Positions 63,356 through 64,000 of a stretch of DNA of 64,000 nt are shown one piece after another. The DNA comes from Acidovorax sp. CF316 (lineage in GTDB: Bacteria; Pseudomonadota; Gammaproteobacteria; Burkholderiales; Burkholderiaceae_C): the NCBI RefSeq assembly GCF_000276605.1, contig NZ_AKJX01000122.1, positions 25,545-89,544 on the forward strand. The letters are read 5' to 3'. Within the stretch, counting starts at the first letter, position 1; every line of letters starts with the position of its first letter. Position numbers and translations under genes: made by a program. Under the pieces are notes generated by a model. That model had not been told where the DNA came from and did no database searches. It was given only the letters and a program-made list of their open reading frames with translations.

Positions 63356-63440
63356 CGCTAGGGGTGTCGGCCTGCGCAAGCAGCTCCGACTGAGAGAGTC
63401 CCTTTGAACCTGATTGAGATCATCCTCGCGCAGGGAAGCA
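63356..63440 (+). promoter_or_regulatory. TPP (THI-element) riboswitch
   Basis: The conserved blocks of the thiamine pyrophosphate aptamer are present in order: 'AGGGGTG', 'CTGAGAGAGTCCCTTTGAACCTGATT' (cited by its start CTGAGA and ACCTGATT) and 'GCAGGGAAG'. It lies about 124 bp before a cytX-type permease start, which it should switch off when TPP is abundant. Confidence 0.93.
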
Positions 63441-63563
63441 GTCCGCATACGCCATAACCTGGCGCTCCGCTCCCTGTGCACCGGGGCTGGTGCGTTGGGG
63501 TCCAGCCAGTACGCTGCCGACCCTGCTCTGTCGTCCATTGATTGAACGGAGAGCCCAACCGCC

Positions 63564-64000
63564 ATGTCAGCCCATCTTCCCGCAAGCACCGCCGCGCCCG
63601 CCAACGAGGCGCTGGCGCCGGTCAGCCCCGACCGCCGCGTCTTCCAGTGGCATGACCATGCCTCGCTCTGGTTCAGCCTGGGCGTGGGCCTCTTGGTCAT
63701 GCAGGTGGGCAGCTACCTCATGCCGGCGCTGGGCACCAAGGAGGCGCTGATCGCCATCGTCGCCGGCTCCATCGTGGGTGCGGGCCTGCTCGGCTGGGTG
63801 GCCAAGCTGGGCTGCGACAGCGGGCTGGCGAGCGCGGGTCTGATGCATGCGGTCTATGGCCGCACCTTTGCCAGCCTGCCCATCATTCTCAACATCGTGC
63901 AGCTCGTGGGCTGGGGCACGTTCGAGCTGGTGGTGATGGGCGAGGCCACGGTCGCCATCGGCCGCCAGTCGGGCAGCATGGCAGGCAGCCAGTGGCCGGG
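63564..64000 (+). CDS. cytX: CytX-type thiamine-precursor permease (partial)
   Basis: The ATG at 63564 follows a GGAGAG sequence. The visible 145 residues have an N-terminal hydrophilic stretch and then NCS1-type helices ('LWFSLGVGLLVMQVGSYLMPALGTKEAL', 'VAGSIVGAGLLGWVAKLG' by position). A TPP riboswitch directly upstream points to CytX, the predicted hydroxymethylpyrimidine uptake permease. The window ends inside the gene, so the C-terminal part cannot be assessed. Confidence 0.85.
   Translation, partial: MSAHLPASTAAPANEALAPVSPDRRVFQWHDHASLWFSLGVGLLVMQVGSYLMPALGTKEALIAIVAGSIVGAGLLGWVAKLGCDSGLASAGLMHAVYGRTFASLPIILNIVQLVGWGTFELVVMGEATVAIGRQSGSMAGSQWP

Overview
The window is a GC-rich betaproteobacterial chromosome segment, most likely from the Comamonadaceae (Acidovorax, Alicycliphilus or Diaphorobacter type). 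The evidence is the gene content: a urease operon with an internal hupE/ureJ, a urt-type urea ABC transporter, a Bug-family solute receptor next to a LysR gene, a GGDEF/EAL receptor and a darcynin gene. The genus is inferred from gene content only; no rRNA gene is present.

Layout. 1-10.5 kb: hemW, an MFS transporter, an I78-type inhibitor lipoprotein, small hypotheticals, a branched-chain-type binding protein, a LysR/Bug pair, an alpha/beta-hydrolase lipoprotein and two uncharacterised genes. 10.5-11.5 kb: a gene-free stretch holding six degenerate copies of a ~102-bp element with two conserved hairpins and clustered DnaA-box-like sites; this is the most unusual item in the window. 11.6-16.9 kb: a small gene, an AadA-like nucleotidyltransferase, and an NO-response pair: hmp, preceded by three NorR-type sites and a sigma-54 promoter, and norR. 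A spore-coat-U-type pilin follows. 16.9-20.5 kb: a glutamine amidotransferase and a cysteine desulfurase/MBL/rhodanese triple fusion divergent from an Lrp-type regulator. 20.5-22.9 kb: a small, lower-GC insertion bounded by a decayed tRNA 3' end plus terminator and an intact tRNA-Ser(UGA). It carries a PD-(D/E)xK nuclease-like gene and a DUF4145 gene.

22.9-33.6 kb is the urea region. The minus-strand operon is ureA-hupE-ureB-ureC-lysE-ureE-ureF-ureG, without ureD. Divergent from it is a huge NCS1 permease/hybrid histidine kinase fusion overlapping its LuxR-type response regulator gene, a likely signalling pair for purine, pyrimidine or urea nitrogen. 33.6-50.6 kb: Crp/Fnr and SDR genes, darcynin, a FeeM-like acyltransferase, two c-di-GMP proteins, regulators and two GST genes, a DUF917 gene and a two-subunit molybdenum hydroxylase. 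50.8-55.8 kb: urtABCD. The expected urtE is absent; a complete IS30-family element lies directly downstream, inside an inverted pair of 69-bp repeats. This suggests that an ancestral urt-ure cluster was broken up by rearrangement.

57.3-64 kb: a Tat-type intradiol dioxygenase-like protein, small proteins, an IscR-like regulator lacking the cluster cysteines, a phytase-like esterase lipoprotein, a zinc-ribbon membrane protein, and a TPP riboswitch ahead of a cytX-type permease cut by the window edge.
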